53,982 bases of DNA from JANRKF01 sp964518725 (lineage in GTDB: Bacteria > Pseudomonadota > Alphaproteobacteria > Rickettsiales > SXRF01): the NCBI GenBank assembly GCA_964518725.1, contig CAZFKP010000019.1:1-53982 (forward strand), given 5' to 3'. The notes below the pieces were generated by a model that worked only from the letters and a program-made list of their open reading frames with translations, had not been told where the DNA came from and made no database searches. A program made the position numbers and the translations under genes. This document shows, in pieces, positions 40,322 to 50,181 of the stretch; positions within the stretch are counted from its first letter, which is position 1, and each line of letters begins with the position of its first letter.

Positions 40322-42689
40322 TGGCGATAAAGCCATTCGAACCAACAACAATTTCGGCGATATCAGTGAGCGCGCGATTAAGAAAATCGTGAATGCCACG
40401 GCACCCGCCTCCAAAGGGCTGATGGCAATAAGCGTTGTCAGCGAGCAAGTGCGCTTTGGGCTGGATAATCTTGCCGGTGGCGCGGGCACGCTGGGCACCA
40501 GCCTAATGCGGCTTGGGCCGTGGGGCTTGGCAGCGGCGGCGGCGATCGGCGCGGTGGCGCTGGCAACCGCCAAAGGTATCGCCGAATTTAAGGAAGCGGA
40601 ACAGGCGCTCAATGGTTTAAACGCTGCACTGAAAGCAACCGATTCCGCTTCTGGCGTAACCGCGCGGGAAATTACTGCGCTGGGCGAAGCGGTAGAAGCC
40701 AATACGCTTTTTAAGAAGGAGGAAATTCAAAAAGCGGCGGCATCCCTTACCTCATTTCAAAATGTCGCCGGGGAAACCTTTACCCGCGCGCTCGCGCTTT
40801 CAGCTGATCTTGCCACCCGCCTGGGCACCGATTTGCCTTCGGCTGCAGATCTGCTCGGCAAGGCGCTGGAAAATCCGGAAGATGGCTTAGGCAGGCTCGC
40901 GCGGAAATTCAGCGACCTTTCCCCTGCGCAAAAAGAAACCATCAGCAACTTTGTTAAGCAAGGTGAAGTGGCTGCGGCGCAGGCCGTTATCCTTGAGCAT
41001 TTGGAAGGTAAAACCAAAGGCCTCGCGGAAGCGCAGGCAAAAGGTTTAACCGGCGCCGCTGATTTGCTGGGTGATGCGTGGGATGATTTGATGGAATCGT
41101 TCGGCCGCACAGTGGCTGAATCGGGAAATGCGCAGGCAAGCCTGCTCGGTTTAACGCAGGTGGTGCGCTCGCTGCAGCAGGCGATCGACAACAGCCCGCA
41201 AAAGCGCAAGTCGGAGCTGGAAAAGGAAATCGCCGGGTTGGAGGGCAGCTTTGGCATTAAGGTCGACCGCTATATTTTAGGCAGCGCGCCAGGCCTGGAT
41301 GCGAAGAAGGAAGAGCTGCGCCGCATCAATGAGCGGCTGGCGGCGGAGCAGCTGGACGCGGAAAATGAAAAACGCCGGGCGCTGGCGGAAGCCGACAAGG
41401 CTGCAGCCCGGCAGCGTAACGATGCGCTGTTCGCCATTGAGAAGGACTTCCAAAAGAAATTTAAGGAAGCCACTCAAACCGAGCGCGATAAAATCGTCGC
41501 GGAATCCGAAGAAGCCCGGCAGCGCATCCAGGCCAATTTTAAGGATAACCGCAATTCCGATTCTGCGCGCAGCGCACTGGAAGCGGTGAATGCCAATGAG
41601 CGTGCCCGGCTGACGAAGCTGGATGAAGAAGCTGCAAAGCCCGCGCTGGCGCTGGCCGAGGCGAATAACAAAATCGTGGAAAGCCTGCAAAAGCGCGTGG
41701 CGCTGGAAGGCATCGGCGATCCGCGTTCCCGCTTTATTCAGGCGGAAGTCGACAAGCTCAATGCCAGCGCCACCGATGCCTATAAGCAGAAAGTAGAAGA
41801 GCTGGCCGGTGCGCTCTATGACCGGGAGCAAGCCACCAAGGCCGCCAAGGAAGCCGATGAAGCGCATAAAAAGGCGGTGCAGGACATCAACCGCGAGCTG
41901 ATCCGGCTGAAGCCATCCTACGATAGCGCCAAGCAGGCGCTCGATGAATGGATGCAGAAAATGGTGGCCGATCTCGGCACCGCCACCGAGGAAAGCCAGC
42001 GCTATCTGGCGGTGCTGCAGGAAATTTACGACCTGAAGCTCAAGGAAATTTACGACAAGTCGCTGGAAAATAGCCGCAAGTGGGAAGATGGCGTTACGCG
42101 CGGCTTAAGCAAGTATGCCGACGAAGCCACCAATGCGGCGAAAAATGCCGAGGAGCTGTTTGGCAGCGCCGCCCGCAAGGTGGAAGATACGCTGGTCGAC
42201 ATGGTTTCCACCGGCGAGTTTTCCTTCAAAAAGCTCGGCGATCTGGTGCTATCGATTGAGCAGGATATCCTGCGCATTTTCATTCGCCAGAATATTACCG
42301 GCCCGATTGCTGGCGGTTTAAGCAAAGCGCTGGGCGGTGGCGGCAGTAGTGGCGACCAAGGTATTTTCGGCAGCTTCTTTGACGATATCTTCAGCTCCAT
42401 TTTCCATAGCGGCGGGGTGGTGGGCGAATCCAATGCGGCTCGCCGCTCGGTGCCTGCCTATGCATTCGTGGGCGCGCCGCGCCTGCACAATGGCCTAATG
42501 CCGGATGAATTCCCTGCCATCCTGCAAAAAGGCGAAACCGTCATTCCGAAAAATCAAAAAATGATGGGTGGCATGAACGTCACCTTCAACATCAGCACGC
42601 CGAATCCGCAGGCCTTCATGGATTCTCGCGGGCAGATGCTCTCGAAATTCGCTGGGGAAATACAGCGCATGCGCACGAGGAACGGATAA
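40272..42689 (+). CDS. tail tape measure protein
   Basis: An 805-residue protein that sets tail length. After the N-terminal domain there is a hydrophobic stretch (WGLAAAAAIGAVALATAKG), then long coiled-coil parts (LEKEIAGLEGSFG; RRINERLAAEQLDAENEKRR) and a conserved C-terminal domain with PAYAFVGAPRLHNGLMPDEF and ILQKGETVIPKNQ. The size implies a siphovirus tail of moderate length. Confidence 0.93.
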   Translation: MPTSVTRNVSVRLVVVDGDKAIRTNNNFGDISERAIKKIVNATAPASKGLMAISVVSEQVRFGLDNLAGGAGTLGTSLMRLGPWGLAAAAAIGAVALATAKGIAEFKEAEQALNGLNAALKATDSASGVTAREITALGEAVEANTLFKKEEIQKAAASLTSFQNVAGETFTRALALSADLATRLGTDLPSAADLLGKALENPEDGLGRLARKFSDLSPAQKETISNFVKQGEVAAAQAVILEHLEGKTKGLAEAQAKGLTGAADLLGDAWDDLMESFGRTVAESGNAQASLLGLTQVVRSLQQAIDNSPQKRKSELEKEIAGLEGSFGIKVDRYILGSAPGLDAKKEELRRINERLAAEQLDAENEKRRALAEADKAAARQRNDALFAIEKDFQKKFKEATQTERDKIVAESEEARQRIQANFKDNRNSDSARSALEAVNANERARLTKLDEEAAKPALALAEANNKIVESLQKRVALEGIGDPRSRFIQAEVDKLNASATDAYKQKVEELAGALYDREQATKAAKEADEAHKKAVQDINRELIRLKPSYDSAKQALDEWMQKMVADLGTATEESQRYLAVLQEIYDLKLKEIYDKSLENSRKWEDGVTRGLSKYADEATNAAKNAEELFGSAARKVEDTLVDMVSTGEFSFKKLGDLVLSIEQDILRIFIRQNITGPIAGGLSKALGGGGSSGDQGIFGSFFDDIFSSIFHSGGVVGESNAARRSVPAYAFVGAPRLHNGLMPDEFPAILQKGETVIPKNQKMMGGMNVTFNISTPNPQAFMDSRGQMLSKFAGEIQRMRTRNG

Positions 42690-43291
42690 TGCCAGCTTTT
42701 CATGAAGTGCAGTTTCCGCCGAAAATCGCCTATGGCGCCACCGGCGGGCCGGAATTTAACACCGCCATTGCGAAAACCCAAGGCGGGTTTGAACAGCGGA
42801 ATATCAACTGGCAAAAGCCGCTGGGCAGCTGGGATATTTCGACCGGCATCAAAAGCAAAGCCGACATGGATGCGATTAAAGCATTCTTCATTAACCGCTT
42901 TGGCCGCGCCCATGGTTTCCGCTTTAAGGACTGGCTCGATTACCAAGGCATCGGCCAGAATTTAGGCACGGGCAACGGCACAAAAACGCAGTTTCAACTG
43001 ACGAAAACTTACACCAACGGTAGCTTCAATCATGTGCGCGATATTAAAAAGCCGGTCACCGGCACGGTAAAAATTTACCTCAACAGCGTGCTGCAGGCTT
43101 CCGGCTATACGCTGGACACCACCACCGGCATCGTGACTTTTACCACCGCGCCGGGCAGCGGTGTGGTGGTGAGCGCTGACTTCGAATTCGATGTGCCGGT
43201 GCGCTTTGATATCGACAAAATCAGCGCACGCATCGATGGGCCAGGCCAATATATCTGGGATGCCATTCCCATCGTGGAGCTGCGCGCATGA
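42689..43291 (+). CDS. distal tail protein, DUF2460 family
   Basis: A 200-residue tail tip protein. Signatures: FHEVQFPPKIAYGATGGPEF and KADMDAIKAFFINRFGRAHG, then FRFKDWLDYQ, all typical of the TIGR02217/DUF2460 proteins of alphaproteobacterial phages and gene transfer agents. The start overlaps the tape measure stop by one base. Confidence 0.92.
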   Translation: MPAFHEVQFPPKIAYGATGGPEFNTAIAKTQGGFEQRNINWQKPLGSWDISTGIKSKADMDAIKAFFINRFGRAHGFRFKDWLDYQGIGQNLGTGNGTKTQFQLTKTYTNGSFNHVRDIKKPVTGTVKIYLNSVLQASGYTLDTTTGIVTFTTAPGSGVVVSADFEFDVPVRFDIDKISARIDGPGQYIWDAIPIVELRA

Positions 43292-44148
43292 GGTCGGCAT
43301 CTGCTCAATTAACCGCGCACCTCGCGGGTGAAGTCACTTCACTGGCGGTATGCTGGCAGCTTTCGCTGGTGGATGGCACGGTGATGGGCTTTACCGACCA
43401 TGTTGCAGATCTCGTCATCAGTGGCGTTACCTACCAGGCGGCCACAGGATTCAGCCCCACCGCGATAGAAAGCAAGGATCGCTTCTCCGTCGATAATCTC
43501 GATGTGGAAGGCGTATTGGATAGCAGCGCCATTACCGAAGCGGATATCATGGCGGGCAAATATGACTTCGCCGAAATTCTGATTTTCGAAGTGAACGTCA
43601 CCGATCTTTCGCAGGGTGCTTATACGCCGCGGCGGGGCTGGCTGGGTGAGGTAAGCATTAAAAGCAGCCAGTTTATAGCCGAGGTGCGCGGCCTTTCGCA
43701 GAAGCTCAGCCAGAATATCGTGGAGCTGTATAGCCCTACTTGCCGGGCCATATTCGGCGATAACCGCTGCAAAGCGAATAAGGCAAGTTATACCTTCACC
43801 GGCTCGGTAAATACCGTCACCAGCCGCCAGGTGTTTATAAGCAACGCCATGACGCAGGCGGCAGGATATTTCTCCAGCGGCGAAGTGGAATGGCTGACCG
43901 GCGCGAACGCCGGGCGGCGTATGGAGATCAAGGAATTTTCTAACAAACAATTCACGCTGGCGCTGCCAATGTCGAATGCGGTGGCGGTGGGCGATACGTT
44001 CAAAGCGGTGGCCGGTTGCGACAAAACAATCACCACCTGCGCCACCAAGTTTGCAAACGGCACGAATTTCCGAGGCGAGCCGTATGTGCCCGGCATGGAC
44101 AAAGTGCTGGCCACCGCTGCCACCGCAAACGATCTGCAGAGAGCTTAA
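43288..44148 (+). CDS. tail tip protein, DUF2163 family
   Basis: A 286-residue protein: VCWQLSLVDGTVMGFTDHVAD, the cysteine block YSPTCRAIFGDNRCK and the C-terminal CDKTITTCATKFANGTNFRG, typical of TIGR02218/DUF2163 proteins, which form the tail hub with their iron-sulfur-like cysteines (the metal is inferred from relatives). The start is an ATGA overlap. Confidence 0.92.
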   Translation: MRSASAQLTAHLAGEVTSLAVCWQLSLVDGTVMGFTDHVADLVISGVTYQAATGFSPTAIESKDRFSVDNLDVEGVLDSSAITEADIMAGKYDFAEILIFEVNVTDLSQGAYTPRRGWLGEVSIKSSQFIAEVRGLSQKLSQNIVELYSPTCRAIFGDNRCKANKASYTFTGSVNTVTSRQVFISNAMTQAAGYFSSGEVEWLTGANAGRRMEIKEFSNKQFTLALPMSNAVAVGDTFKAVAGCDKTITTCATKFANGTNFRGEPYVPGMDKVLATAATANDLQRA

Positions 44149-44150
44149 TC

Positions 44151-44585
44151 ATGACGCATCCTATTGTTGCCCAGGCGCGCACATGGAAAGGCACGCGCTT
44201 TCACCATCAGGCGCGGCTTAAAGGCGTTGGATGCGATTGCCTGGGGCTTGGTGTGGGCGTGGCGCAGGAGCTTGATTTACGCGATGCGCAAGGCAGGCCT
44301 CTTACGATCTACGATGAAGCTGATTATTCCAAAGCGCCGAACGGCGAATATTTAACCGCAAAGCTCGATGCGCTGTTTCCCTCCGTGCCGTTTGAGGAAA
44401 TGGCCTCTGGCGACCTGGCGCTGCTCCTGATCGACAGCAACCCGCAGCATTTAGCAATCATTTCCGACTTTGAAGGCGGGCTGGGGATGATTCACTGCTA
44501 CGCGCAGGCGCGCGGCGTGGTGGAACACCGGCTCGATGATGAATGGAAATCTAAACTCGTTAAGGTTTACCGATGGCAGCCATAG
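44151..44585 (+). CDS. NlpC/P60-type tail peptidase
   Basis: A 144-residue cell-wall peptidase carried in the tail tip (TIGR02219). The catalytic cysteine is in GVGCDCLGLGVG and the histidine in NPQHLAIISD, with a further His in MIHCYAQARGVVEH. It probably cuts peptidoglycan during DNA entry. The frame is open to 44016; the ATG at 44151 follows directly after the preceding stop. Confidence 0.88.
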   Translation: MTHPIVAQARTWKGTRFHHQARLKGVGCDCLGLGVGVAQELDLRDAQGRPLTIYDEADYSKAPNGEYLTAKLDALFPSVPFEEMASGDLALLLIDSNPQHLAIISDFEGGLGMIHCYAQARGVVEHRLDDEWKSKLVKVYRWQP

Positions 44586-47500
44586 TTCTCGCCGCCGCTG
44601 CCAGCTCTGCCGCGGGTGCGGCGGGCTGGGGCACGTTTGCCACGGCGCTTGCTAGCGGTGCGGCAGGCTTTGCCGGTGGGTTTATTGATCGCGCTATTTT
44701 CGGCGGCGGCAAAGCGCGCCTCAATCAGGAAGGCACGCGCCTGACCGATTTGATGGTGCAGGTTTCCACCTACGGAAAAGCGATCCCTATTGCCTATGGC
44801 AATGTGCGTATTGCTGGAAACGTCATTTGGTCGCGCCCGATTCAGGAGCATGTCACCACCAGCACGCAAAGCTCAGGCGGCGGTAAAGGCGGTGGCGGTG
44901 GCGGCGTGGAAACAACGACCACCACCTACAGCTATACAGTAAGCCTTGCCCTGGCGATTTGTGAAGGGCCGATAACCGAGCTGGTGCGCGTATGGGCGGA
45001 TTCAAAGCCGCTCGATCTCGCGGCAGGCAATTACTCGCTTTACCTGGGCACTGAGGATCAACTTCCCGACAGCTTCATATCCACTTTTCACCCGGCCGGG
45101 CAAACCCCGGCTTACCGGGGCATGGCGTATGTAGTGATTAAGGATTTTCCGCTGGCCGATTTTGGCAACCGCATCCCAAACTTCACCTTCGAAGTGCGGC
45201 GCACGCTGAAAAAGCCGGGCGATTTGGAAGATAAAATCACTGCCGTTTCCATCATCCCCGGCGCTGGCGAGTATGTGTACGACACGGTGGTGCAGGAGAA
45301 GCAATACGGCCAGCAGGATGTCGCCGGTAATTTCGTACAAGGCGGCAAGGTTCTAAAGCTCAATCAAAACAATTTGAACAATAAAGCCGATGTGCTGGTA
45401 GCGCTGGATAATTTGAAATCCACGCTGCCGAATGTGGAGTGGGTTTCGGTAGTCATTAATTGGTTCGCCGATTCCATCGATCCGGCCAGCATGGCTATTA
45501 AGCCCGCCTCGGAATTCAATAGCCAGGGCGCGCGCGTCGCGCCGGATGATTGGGCAGTGGCGGGATATAACCGCAATACAGCGCATCAAATCCTTTATTT
45601 CGGCGATGGCTCGCCTACGTTCGGCGGCACGCCTACTGATAAAAGCGTGCTGCGGCTCTGCCAAGAGCTGAAAAGCCGCGGCTATAAAGTGATGCTCTAT
45701 CCCATGCTGCAGATAGACACCATCACGCCGCAGGCGAAGCCATGGCGCGGGCGTATCACGCCCACCAGCGCGGGAGCTGCTAATGCCTTCTTCACCAACA
45801 CGCTGGGCTATAACGCTTTCATTGCGCATTACGCCAATTTGAATATCGGTGGCACGCTGCTGAGAAGTTGTCTCGATGCCTTCATGATTGGCTCGGAGCT
45901 GGTGGGGCTTACCACCTATATGAGCAGCGCCGGTGTTTTTCCGGCCGTTACTCAGCTTAAAGGCCTGGCGGCTACGATTAAAGGCATTGTCGGCTCCGGC
46001 ATTAAGGTGATGTATGGCGCCGATTGGAGTGAATACCACTCGGTGAATGGCTGGTATCACCTCGATCCGCTGTGGACGGATGCCAACATTGATGCGGTGG
46101 CGATTGACTGCTATTTCCCGCTCACGCCGGATTTGCCGCAAAGCCAAATCGATTATCAGGCGGTGTACGATGGGTGGACGCAGGATGAAGGCTGGGATTA
46201 TTACTATACCGATTCTGTCAATCGCACCGGCTTAACCGCTTACGGCGCGCCCACCTACGCCTGGAAAAACGTAAAGCATTGGTGGACAACCACGCACACG
46301 AATCCCGGTGGTGGTGGCACCGCATGGACGGCACGCCAGAAGCCGTTATGGTTTACCGAGCTGGGCTTTCCCTCCGTGGATGGCTGCGCCAACCAGCCGA
46401 ATGTGTTTTACGATCCCGATTCGATAGAAAGCTATTTTCCGCGCGGAAGCCGCGGGCGGGTGGATTTTCTCGCGCAGCGCACGGCGCTGGAGGCCTCGCT
46501 CGATTTCCTTGCCGCGCAGCGCGCCACTGAGCCTAACTTGGTGGTGCAGGCGATGATTTGGTCATGGGATGCGCGGCCTTATCCTTTCTGGCCTGACCGC
46601 GTAAGTGTATGGGCGGATGCTGGCAACTGGAAAACTGGCCATTGGATACAAGGAAAGCTGGGCCTTTCCGGTTTAGGCCTGATCGTCGCCGATTTACTGA
46701 AGCGCGTGGGTTATGAAGTCACCATGTACGATACGACGCGCCTGCTCGATATCGTCAATGGTTTCATTATCAGCAGCCGCCAGAGCGTGCGCTCCTGCCT
46801 GGAGCAGCTGGCAGCGGTGTATATGTTCGACCAGGCGGAATCCGATGGGCTGCTGAAATACATCAAGCGCGGCAAGGTTTCGAATGTCGTTATCGATTAT
46901 ACCGAGCTGGTGCCCCAAGGCGATGATGGCGAGCCGCTAACCGTCACCCGCACGCAGGAGCTGGAGCTTCCGCGCCAAGTGGATGTCATCTACTTGAATC
47001 GCACGGCGGATTTCCAGGCGGGCACGCAATCGGCGCAACGCCAAACCGTTAATGCGGTGGATTATGTCACGCTGAATGTGCCCATCGTGCTTTCCGACCA
47101 GGAAGGCAAAGTGGTGGCGGATGTCACGCTCTACAATGCCTGGGTGGGGCGTGTGCAATATCAATTCGCGCTGCCGCCGAAATACGCATTGGTGGAGCCG
47201 ACCGATGTCATCACCATCAGCAAGAATGGCGCGGAATATATTATGCGCATCACCAGCACCAAGCTGGGGCGCAACGGGCTGCAGGAAATTACTGCGGTGG
47301 CGGAGGATGTTTCCTCCTATGACTTTTACAATCCGGCCGGTAGCGCGCCGCCCGCCATTCAGCCTTCGGTAAGCGTATCCGCCACACGGCTGGAGCTGCT
47401 CGATCTTCCGGCATTCCCCACCGATGGCATAACCGATGCGTATTTGCGCTATGGCGTGGTGGGCTTAGGCGCGGATTGGACAGGCGCTGCGGTTTACCGC

Positions 47501-48295
47501 TCGGATGATGGCGGCGCGAATTATGCGCTGATGCAAAGCCTGGGCGCGCAAGCCACCATCGGCGCTGCGCTTACGATCCTGCCGGATGGTAATCGCTACA
47601 GCTGGGATAGCAATACGCTGGAAGTGCTGCTTACCTTTGGCGAGCTGCAGAGCGTGACGGAAATTGCCGTGCTGAATGGAGCGAATGCATTTGTTCTCGG
47701 CGATGAAGTGATTCAATTCCAAAATGCCACGCTGATCGCCGAGAATAAGTATTTGCTATCGCGCCTACTGCGTGGGCGGTTGGGCAGCGATTGGGCGATG
47801 GCAAGCCATGTCGCGGGTGAGCGTTTTGTGCTGCTTACTAACGCGGTGGCGCGCGAGCTGGTGGCCTCCTCCAGCTGGGGCATATCAAAAAAATTCAAGC
47901 CAGTAACGATAGGCTCGACGCTGGGCGCAACCACCGCGCAGGATTTTACCTATTCCGCGCGGGCGCTGAAGCCTTACTCGCCATCGCATGTGACAGGCAG
48001 CCGCGATGGCAGTGGCAACCTCACCATCAACTGGAAGCGGCGCACACGCATCGGCGGGGATTGGCGCGATGCGGTGGATATCCCGCTCTCCGAAGAATCA
48101 GAGCGCTATGAGGTGGAAATTTACCAAGGCGTTACGCTGAAACGCACCATCACCGGCCTGACATCACCCAGCGCCAGCTATACCGCCGCACAGCAGGTGA
48201 CCGATTTCGGCTCAGCGCAAGCCAGCGTGAGCGTGAAAGTTTACCAGCTATCCACGGCGATTGGCCGCGGATATCCGAGCGCCGCTACCGTTTAA
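44573..48295 (+). CDS. J-like tail tip protein with GTA TIM-barrel domain
   Basis: A 1240-residue central tail tip/host-specificity protein. Order: glycine-rich hydrophobic N-terminus, a glycine stretch at about 100-112, a TIM-barrel glycoside-hydrolase-like domain (about 330-660, with MIGSELVGLTTY and KPLWFTELGFPSVDG), a phage tail 3 type region (about 690-930), and beta-rich modules to the end, the last of which (SPSHVTGSRDGSGNLTINWK) is fibronectin-III-like. It matches the large GTA tail protein rather than lambda J. Receptor binding is expected in the C-terminal part. Confidence 0.92.
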   Translation: MAAIVLAAAASSAAGAAGWGTFATALASGAAGFAGGFIDRAIFGGGKARLNQEGTRLTDLMVQVSTYGKAIPIAYGNVRIAGNVIWSRPIQEHVTTSTQSSGGGKGGGGGGVETTTTTYSYTVSLALAICEGPITELVRVWADSKPLDLAAGNYSLYLGTEDQLPDSFISTFHPAGQTPAYRGMAYVVIKDFPLADFGNRIPNFTFEVRRTLKKPGDLEDKITAVSIIPGAGEYVYDTVVQEKQYGQQDVAGNFVQGGKVLKLNQNNLNNKADVLVALDNLKSTLPNVEWVSVVINWFADSIDPASMAIKPASEFNSQGARVAPDDWAVAGYNRNTAHQILYFGDGSPTFGGTPTDKSVLRLCQELKSRGYKVMLYPMLQIDTITPQAKPWRGRITPTSAGAANAFFTNTLGYNAFIAHYANLNIGGTLLRSCLDAFMIGSELVGLTTYMSSAGVFPAVTQLKGLAATIKGIVGSGIKVMYGADWSEYHSVNGWYHLDPLWTDANIDAVAIDCYFPLTPDLPQSQIDYQAVYDGWTQDEGWDYYYTDSVNRTGLTAYGAPTYAWKNVKHWWTTTHTNPGGGGTAWTARQKPLWFTELGFPSVDGCANQPNVFYDPDSIESYFPRGSRGRVDFLAQRTALEASLDFLAAQRATEPNLVVQAMIWSWDARPYPFWPDRVSVWADAGNWKTGHWIQGKLGLSGLGLIVADLLKRVGYEVTMYDTTRLLDIVNGFIISSRQSVRSCLEQLAAVYMFDQAESDGLLKYIKRGKVSNVVIDYTELVPQGDDGEPLTVTRTQELELPRQVDVIYLNRTADFQAGTQSAQRQTVNAVDYVTLNVPIVLSDQEGKVVADVTLYNAWVGRVQYQFALPPKYALVEPTDVITISKNGAEYIMRITSTKLGRNGLQEITAVAEDVSSYDFYNPAGSAPPAIQPSVSVSATRLELLDLPAFPTDGITDAYLRYGVVGLGADWTGAAVYRSDDGGANYALMQSLGAQATIGAALTILPDGNRYSWDSNTLEVLLTFGELQSVTEIAVLNGANAFVLGDEVIQFQNATLIAENKYLLSRLLRGRLGSDWAMASHVAGERFVLLTNAVARELVASSSWGISKKFKPVTIGSTLGATTAQDFTYSARALKPYSPSHVTGSRDGSGNLTINWKRRTRIGGDWRDAVDIPLSEESERYEVEIYQGVTLKRTITGLTSPSASYTAAQQVTDFGSAQASVSVKVYQLSTAIGRGYPSAATV

Positions 48296-48322
48296 CACCG
48301 CATTTCATAAGGAGAATGACCG

Positions 48323-49036
48323 ATGGCCAATACCACCGGGCGCTTGCTGCTGCCCTATATTCTGCAATCGCAATCACAAAAGGAAGTCACGCATAACGAT
48401 GCGCTGAATATCCTCGATGTGCTGATCCAGGCGGTGGTGCAGGATGTGGGCTTGAATACGCCGCCAGGCAGCCCCACCGTTGGCCAGTGCTGGGTGGTGG
48501 GCGGCTCTCCCACCGGCGCATGGGCTGGCAAAGCGAATCAAGTCGCGCAGGCGGTGGATGGCGGCGGGTGGTTTTTCGTCGCGCCTTTCAAACGGCTGAA
48601 GCTGTGGAATGAAACGGCTGATGAATATTACATCTATGATGGCACGAGCTGGATGCCGCTCGGCCTGATCATGAAGGAAACCGGCGAATATCTCCGCGTG
48701 GAGCATAAAACCGAAGATGTGACGGTGAATACCGGCGCATTTAAAGACACCACCATGTTCATTCCCGATCGCGGGCTGCTTCTCTGCGTCAATGTGCGCG
48801 TGCTTACCGCCATCACCGGCGCGACTTCCTTCGGCTGTGGTGTAGCGGGCGACACCACGAAATTCGGCAACTTCCTCGGCACGGCGGTGGATTCCACCAA
48901 TATCGGCCTAATCGGCCCCACTGCTTACTACGCCAACACGCCCATTCGCCTGACGGCCAATGGCGGCAATTTCACTGGCGGGGTGATTCGAACCACCATG
49001 CAGTATCTGAAACCCCGTGGCCCATGGACTTGGTAA
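48323..49036 (+). CDS. DUF2793 family phage protein
   Basis: A 237-residue protein. The first 110 residues (LPYILQSQSQKEVTHNDALNI-type repeat start and GGGWFFVAPFKRLKLWNE) are DUF2793, found after the tail tip genes of alphaproteobacterial phages and probably part of a tail appendage. The C-terminal half (DTTMFIPDRGLLL... ) is beta-rich and may bind a host structure. AAGGAGAATG precedes the start. Confidence 0.88.
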   Translation: MANTTGRLLLPYILQSQSQKEVTHNDALNILDVLIQAVVQDVGLNTPPGSPTVGQCWVVGGSPTGAWAGKANQVAQAVDGGGWFFVAPFKRLKLWNETADEYYIYDGTSWMPLGLIMKETGEYLRVEHKTEDVTVNTGAFKDTTMFIPDRGLLLCVNVRVLTAITGATSFGCGVAGDTTKFGNFLGTAVDSTNIGLIGPTAYYANTPIRLTANGGNFTGGVIRTTMQYLKPRGPWTW

Positions 49037-49046
49037 GGAGAAGCCT

Positions 49047-49352
49047 ATGTTTCGTATGAATGAGCAGCGTATCCGCCAAGTGGTGAAGGAAGAAACGCAG
49101 GCGGTAATAGAGCGCAACCTGGAGCAAGCCATTGAAAAAGGCGTTTACAAGGCGCTCGCGGCCTTTGGCGCCGATGTCTACAACCCGGTGGAAATGCAAA
49201 AAGATTTTCTTTTCATGCGGGAGCGTCGTCGCGCGCAGGAAGAAACCGGCACCAATGTAAAGCGCACACTTATCACCGTTCTCATCAGCGGGCTGGCGGT
49301 GGCCTTCTGGGAAGGCCTGAAGCTCTACGTCAAACTCCAAACCGGGAGCTAA
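49047..49352 (+). CDS. small phage membrane protein
   Basis: A 101-residue protein: an amphipathic N-terminal helix (IRQVVKEETQAVIERNLEQA), the segment FGADVYNPVEMQKDFLFMRE, and a C-terminal membrane helix (ITVLISGLAVAFWEGLKLYV). The AAGGAG site gives the start at 49047. It lies just before the endolysin and could act in lysis, but no holin family is recognised. Confidence 0.72.
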   Translation: MFRMNEQRIRQVVKEETQAVIERNLEQAIEKGVYKALAAFGADVYNPVEMQKDFLFMRERRRAQEETGTNVKRTLITVLISGLAVAFWEGLKLYVKLQTGS

Positions 49353-49355
49353 TCC

Positions 49356-49745
49356 ATGCATTACGAACATTACGACCAAGTGCCGCCCGGCGCTTGGCGG
49401 TGGCGGCATTTTGCTCCGCGCGAAATTGCCAGCAAGGGCGATGGCTCCATCCTCATCGATGAGGATGCGCTGGATAAGCTGGAATACGCCCGGCAGCTGA
49501 TGGGGCAACCGCTCATCATTCTCTCCGCTTACCGCGATCCGTTTCACAACGCCAAAGTCGGCGGCGCGCCGCTCAGCCAGCACAAATTCGGAAAAGCCTT
49601 CGATATCCGCATCGCAGGTCTGGACAAGTGGCGGCTTCTCAAATGCTGCCAGCGCGCCGGTTTCACCGGCTTCGGCTTCTATTCGACCTTTTTACACGTT
49701 GATACCGGCAAACCACGAACCTGGGGGAAAGTATGGAATTCTTAA
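49356..49745 (+). CDS. M15 family endolysin (D-Ala-D-Ala peptidase type)
   Basis: A 129-residue zinc peptidase. The metal-binding pattern SQHKFGKAFDI (His...Asp) and the second histidine in LHVDTG are those of the Peptidase M15_3 group, which cleaves peptidoglycan cross-links. FAPREIASKGDGSILID is the usual N-terminal segment. There is no signal peptide, so a holin is needed; candidates are on both sides. Confidence 0.9.
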   Translation: MHYEHYDQVPPGAWRWRHFAPREIASKGDGSILIDEDALDKLEYARQLMGQPLIILSAYRDPFHNAKVGGAPLSQHKFGKAFDIRIAGLDKWRLLKCCQRAGFTGFGFYSTFLHVDTGKPRTWGKVWNS

Positions 49746-50176
49746 TCTCATTAATTTCTGGCGGTGCTACAGGGCTGCTGGGCACGCTGATCGGCCGCGT
49801 TGTCGGCTTCTATGAAAACAAGCAGAAATTCCAGCACGAGCTGAAGCTGCTGGAGCTGCAGGCCAAGATCGGCAAGGAAGAAGCCGAGCATGAGCTGGCG
49901 GTGGCGGAAGCGAAAGCCGCCGCAGATCTGCGCGTGGCTTCTTACCGGCATGATACGGAAACCGGCCAAGGCTCGCTGTGGGTAACCAATACGCTGCGCC
50001 TTATCCGCCCGGCGCTCACCGTTGTACTGGTGATGGCCGTGATCATGCTGTGGTTTACCGCCGAGCAATTCGAAGTCGATATCCGCACGCAGGTGGTAGT
50101 GGCGATTATCTATCTGGCCACCAGCGCCGTAACCTGGTGGTTCGGTGACCGCGCGCCCATGCCAGGCAAGAGGTAA
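49733..50176 (+). CDS. membrane protein, holin candidate
   Basis: A 147-residue protein with a glycine-rich hydrophobic N-terminus (ISLISGGATGLLGTLIG), a charged coiled coil (ELKLLELQAKIGKEEAEHEL) and two C-terminal hydrophobic stretches (ALTVVLVMAVIMLWF and VVVAIIYLATSAVTWWFG). It overlaps the endolysin gene by 13 bp, and its ribosome site GGGGGAAA lies within that gene. Position and topology suggest a holin. Confidence 0.65.
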   Translation: MEFLISLISGGATGLLGTLIGRVVGFYENKQKFQHELKLLELQAKIGKEEAEHELAVAEAKAAADLRVASYRHDTETGQGSLWVTNTLRLIRPALTVVLVMAVIMLWFTAEQFEVDIRTQVVVAIIYLATSAVTWWFGDRAPMPGKR

Positions 50177-50181
50177 TTCCT

